Positions 6,185 to 7,396 of a stretch of DNA of 7,396 nt are shown piece after piece. The notes beneath the pieces are model-generated. The model made no database searches. It saw nothing but the letters and a program-made list of their open reading frames with translations, and had not been told where the DNA came from. The DNA is from Novosphingobium sp. UBA6722 (lineage in GTDB: Bacteria > Pseudomonadota > Alphaproteobacteria > Sphingomonadales > Sphingomonadaceae). The first letter of the stretch is position 1; each line of letters starts with the position of its first letter. Position numbers and translations under genes: made by a program. The stretch covers positions 10,481 to 17,876 of the forward strand of contig DKII01000078.1 of assembly GCA_002454125.1 (NCBI GenBank), in the 5' to 3' direction.

Positions 6185-6906
6185 CAATCCGGATCGCCAT
6201 GTGGTCAGGCCCCAGGAACCTCTCGACCGCGATGATGCGCGCGTTCGAGAATCGCGCCGACTGTGCGGTTAGCGATGAGCCGTTCTATGCCGCCTACCTG
6301 GCGCAGACCCGGCTGGACCATCCCATGCGCGACGAAGTGCTGGCCTCGCAGCCCAATGACTGGCGCGATGTGGCCGCGCAGCTGACCGGCGCTGCGCCAG
6401 ACGGCTCTGCGCTATGGTATCAGAAGCACATGACCCACCACATGCTGCCGGAGTTTGGGCGTGAATGGATTGCGGCGTGCCGCAACGCCTTCCTGATCCG
6501 TGACCCGGTCCGCGTGCTTGCCTCCTACGTCAAGAGTCGGGAAACGGTGACGCTCGCCGATATCGGCGTGGTCCAGCAAAGCGAGCTGTTTGATGCCGAG
6601 GCTGACCGGCTGGGCCATGCCCCGCCGGTGATCGACGCGGCCGATGTGTTGGCCGATCCGGCCCGCACGCTCGGCGCGCTGTGCGCTGCGCTTGAGCTGG
6701 ATTTCGACCCGGCGATGCTCAGCTGGCCCGCTGGCAAACGCGCCAGCGACGGCGTCTGGGCACCGGCCTGGTATGCCGGGGTCGAGGCCTCGACCGGCTT
6801 TGCCGCGCCGGGCGGGGACGCGGTTCCGGCCCTGCCGGCGCACCTCGCGGAGATCGCGGCCGAGGCTGAAGAACATTATCGACGGCTGGCGGCGTTTCGG
6901 CTCTAG
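6181..6906 (+). CDS. Sulfotransferase-family (PAPS-binding P-loop) protein
   Basis: This 241-residue cytoplasmic protein opens with a beta strand and a P-loop-like element, IAMWSGPRNLSTAMM (residues 5-19), which resembles the 5'-phosphosulfate-binding loop of PAPS-dependent sulfotransferases. FLIRDPVRVLASYVKSRE (104-121) matches the 3'-phosphate-binding motif, with Arg107 and Ser115 as the expected contacts. SDEPFYAAYL (31-40) and QKHMTHHM (81-88) are further conserved-looking blocks, and Lys82-His83 may be near the active site. There is no signal peptide or membrane helix. If active, it would move a sulfuryl group from PAPS to an unknown acceptor; no substrate can be read from the sequence. 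The GTG at 6181 is supported by AGGGAG at 6164-6169 (11 nt upstream) and by the GTGA overlap with the preceding gene. The next in-frame ATG (6199) would cut the first strand before the P-loop. The overlap with the aminotransferase-fold gene, and the fusion of similar domains that I recall from plants, suggest that the two proteins act together. Confidence 0.83.
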   Translation: MTIRIAMWSGPRNLSTAMMRAFENRADCAVSDEPFYAAYLAQTRLDHPMRDEVLASQPNDWRDVAAQLTGAAPDGSALWYQKHMTHHMLPEFGREWIAACRNAFLIRDPVRVLASYVKSRETVTLADIGVVQQSELFDAEADRLGHAPPVIDAADVLADPARTLGALCAALELDFDPAMLSWPAGKRASDGVWAPAWYAGVEASTGFAAPGGDAVPALPAHLAEIAAEAEEHYRRLAAFRL

Positions 6907-6921
6907 CCGCAGACCCTTTGA

Positions 6922-6939
6922 TCAGGTATAAAAACCTGA
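6922..6939. repeat. Hairpin TCAGGT-ATAAAA-ACCTGA after the operon, possible weak terminator
   Basis: A perfect 6-bp stem with a 6-nt loop begins 16 bp after the stop of the sulfotransferase-like gene. It is placed where the upstream operon should end, but the stem is short and no T-run follows on either strand. A functional intrinsic terminator is therefore uncertain, and an operator-like role cannot be excluded. Confidence 0.3.
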
Positions 6940-6959
6940 ATTCACGAACAAAAACGTCT

Positions 6960-6974
6960 GTTCCAAATTTGTTC
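6960..6974 (+). promoter_or_regulatory. LexA (SOS) box 1 upstream of recA
   Basis: GTTCCAAATTTGTTC is an exact match to the alphaproteobacterial LexA operator, the direct repeat GTTC-N7-GTTC. It lies 89 bp before the recA start. LexA bound here would repress recA until RecA-ssDNA filaments trigger LexA self-cleavage after DNA damage. Confidence 0.85.
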
Positions 6975-6976
6975 TA

Positions 6977-6991
6977 GTTCCCCTCTTGTTC
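6977..6991 (+). promoter_or_regulatory. LexA (SOS) box 2 upstream of recA
   Basis: GTTCCCCTCTTGTTC is a second exact GTTC-N7-GTTC match, 2 bp after the first box (17 bp repeat to repeat) and on the same strand. Its N7 core is less AT-rich than that of box 1, so it may bind LexA more weakly. The tandem arrangement points to two LexA dimers on nearby helical turns. Confidence 0.7.
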
Positions 6992-7014
6992 TCATGGAAC
7001 AAATTGGGTACACC
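6986..7014 (+). promoter_or_regulatory. Candidate recA promoter overlapping LexA box 2
   Basis: TTGTTC (6986-6991) and TACACC (7009-7014) are separated by 17 bp and could be -35 and -10 elements. Matches to the sigma-70 consensus are partial. The placement makes sense because LexA at box 2 would cover the -35 element, and the leader would be about 40 nt long. Confidence 0.3.
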
Positions 7015-7063
7015 GAGTCGCAGTTGACCTGCTGGGTCGGCTGGTTAGGCAAGGGGACGGACA

Positions 7064-7396
7064 ATGGCTGCACAACTCAAGCTGATTCAGGAAGGCAAGG
7101 AAACGATGGACCGTCAGAAGGCGCTGGAAGCGGCGCTGGCCCAGATCGATCGCGCGTTTGGCAAGGGCAGCGCGATGAAGCTCGGCTCGAAGGAAGCGAT
7201 GGAGGTTGAGGCGATCTCCACCGGCTCGCTCGGCCTTGATATTGCGCTCGGCATCGGCGGCCTGCCGCGTGGCCGCGTGATCGAAGTCTACGGTCCCGAA
7301 AGCTCGGGCAAGACCACGCTGGCGCTGCACGTCATCGCCGAAGCGCAGAAGAGCGGCGGCACGGCGGCCTTTATCGACGCCGAACACGCGCTCGAT
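7064..7396 (+). CDS. recA: Recombinase RecA, N-terminal part (cut by the window end)
   Basis: RecA forms filaments on single-stranded DNA, drives homologous strand exchange with ATP, and stimulates LexA cleavage in the SOS response. The first 111 residues are present. They include the N-terminal oligomerisation helix (DRQKALEAALAQIDRAFGKGSAMKLG, about 16-41), STGSLGLDIALGIGGLPRGRVIE, the Walker A motif GPESSGKTT at 77-85 with Lys83 for ATP phosphate binding, and FIDAEHALD at the window edge, a RecA signature. The ATG at 7064 has a good ribosome-binding site, AAGGGG at 7051-7056 (7-nt spacer), and gives MAAQLKLIQ, a start typical of sphingomonad RecA as I recall. A later ATG at residue 15 (MDRQKAL) would also retain the core but has no such site. 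Regulation by LexA is strongly suggested by the two boxes upstream. Nothing about the visible part is abnormal. Confidence 0.97.
   Translation, partial: MAAQLKLIQEGKETMDRQKALEAALAQIDRAFGKGSAMKLGSKEAMEVEAISTGSLGLDIALGIGGLPRGRVIEVYGPESSGKTTLALHVIAEAQKSGGTAAFIDAEHALD

Larger units (their letters stand above)
6907..7063 (+). promoter_or_regulatory. recA upstream regulatory region
   Basis: This 157-bp gap between the sulfotransferase-like gene and recA is clearly more AT-rich than its surroundings, especially 6920-7010. It contains, in order: a small hairpin (6922-6939), a GAACA-N8-TGTTC palindrome (6946-6963), two LexA boxes (6960-6974 and 6977-6991), a possible promoter, a GAGTC site (GANTC type, 7015-7019) and the recA ribosome-binding site AAGGGG (7051-7056). 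Confidence 0.75.

Noticed and set aside
5192..6187. Minus-strand open frame opposite the aminotransferase-fold gene
   Set aside because: It mirrors the plus-strand gene almost exactly in extent, has no recognisable motif, and the plus-strand frame has clear family similarity.
7024..7051. TTGACC (7024) as a -35 element for recA
   Set aside because: The best partner at -10 spacing, TAGGCA (7046-7051), is poor and runs into the ribosome-binding site, leaving almost no leader and placing the promoter away from the LexA boxes.
6994..7209. Small plus-strand frame of 71 codons starting just after the LexA boxes and running into recA
   Set aside because: It is out of frame with recA, overlaps it heavily, has no ribosome-binding site and starts within or beside the presumed promoter. 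A regulatory leader peptide is not supported.

Overview
The window looks like chromosomal core DNA of an alphaproteobacterium, most likely a sphingomonad (Novosphingobium/Sphingomonas/Erythrobacter type). The evidence is high GC content with strong third-position GC bias, a CckA-type hybrid kinase (an alphaproteobacterial cell-cycle regulator), alphaproteobacterial LexA boxes (GTTC-N7-GTTC) before recA, and protein sequences that read like sphingomonad versions of SmpB, DapA and Slt. No mobile element, CRISPR array, tRNA or rRNA was seen.

Layout. On the left (1-718, minus strand) is the N-terminal part of a secreted soluble lytic transglycosylase. It is divergent from dapA (810-1691, plus strand; lysine/diaminopimelate pathway), with a 91-bp intergenic region. 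An 81-bp gap follows. Then comes a very compact plus-strand run: smpB (1773-2255), a DUF2062 membrane protein (2252-2833), cckA (2830-5250), a class IV aminotransferase-fold protein (5270-6184) and a sulfotransferase-fold protein (6181-6906). Three of the four junctions are 4-nt ATGA/GTGA overlaps and the fourth is a 19-bp gap, so the five genes are probably one transcription unit with translational coupling. A 157-bp regulatory region follows, with two tandem LexA boxes and a possible promoter. It leads into recA (7064-7396, cut by the window end).

How the genes fit together. Slt and DapA both touch peptidoglycan: DapA starts diaminopimelate supply and Slt cleaves the glycan strands. SmpB (trans-translation) and CckA (CtrA phosphorelay) share a probable operon, which is notable because SmpB/tmRNA is cell-cycle controlled in Caulobacter. 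The last two genes of the run are the least understood part. The class IV aminotransferase homologue has Asn where the PLP-binding lysine is expected and Ser where the pyridine-binding glutamate is expected. It is translationally coupled to a small PAPS-sulfotransferase-like protein. From memory, the same two domains are fused in a plant protein family of unclear function, so the pair is a good candidate for an uncharacterised two-protein system.
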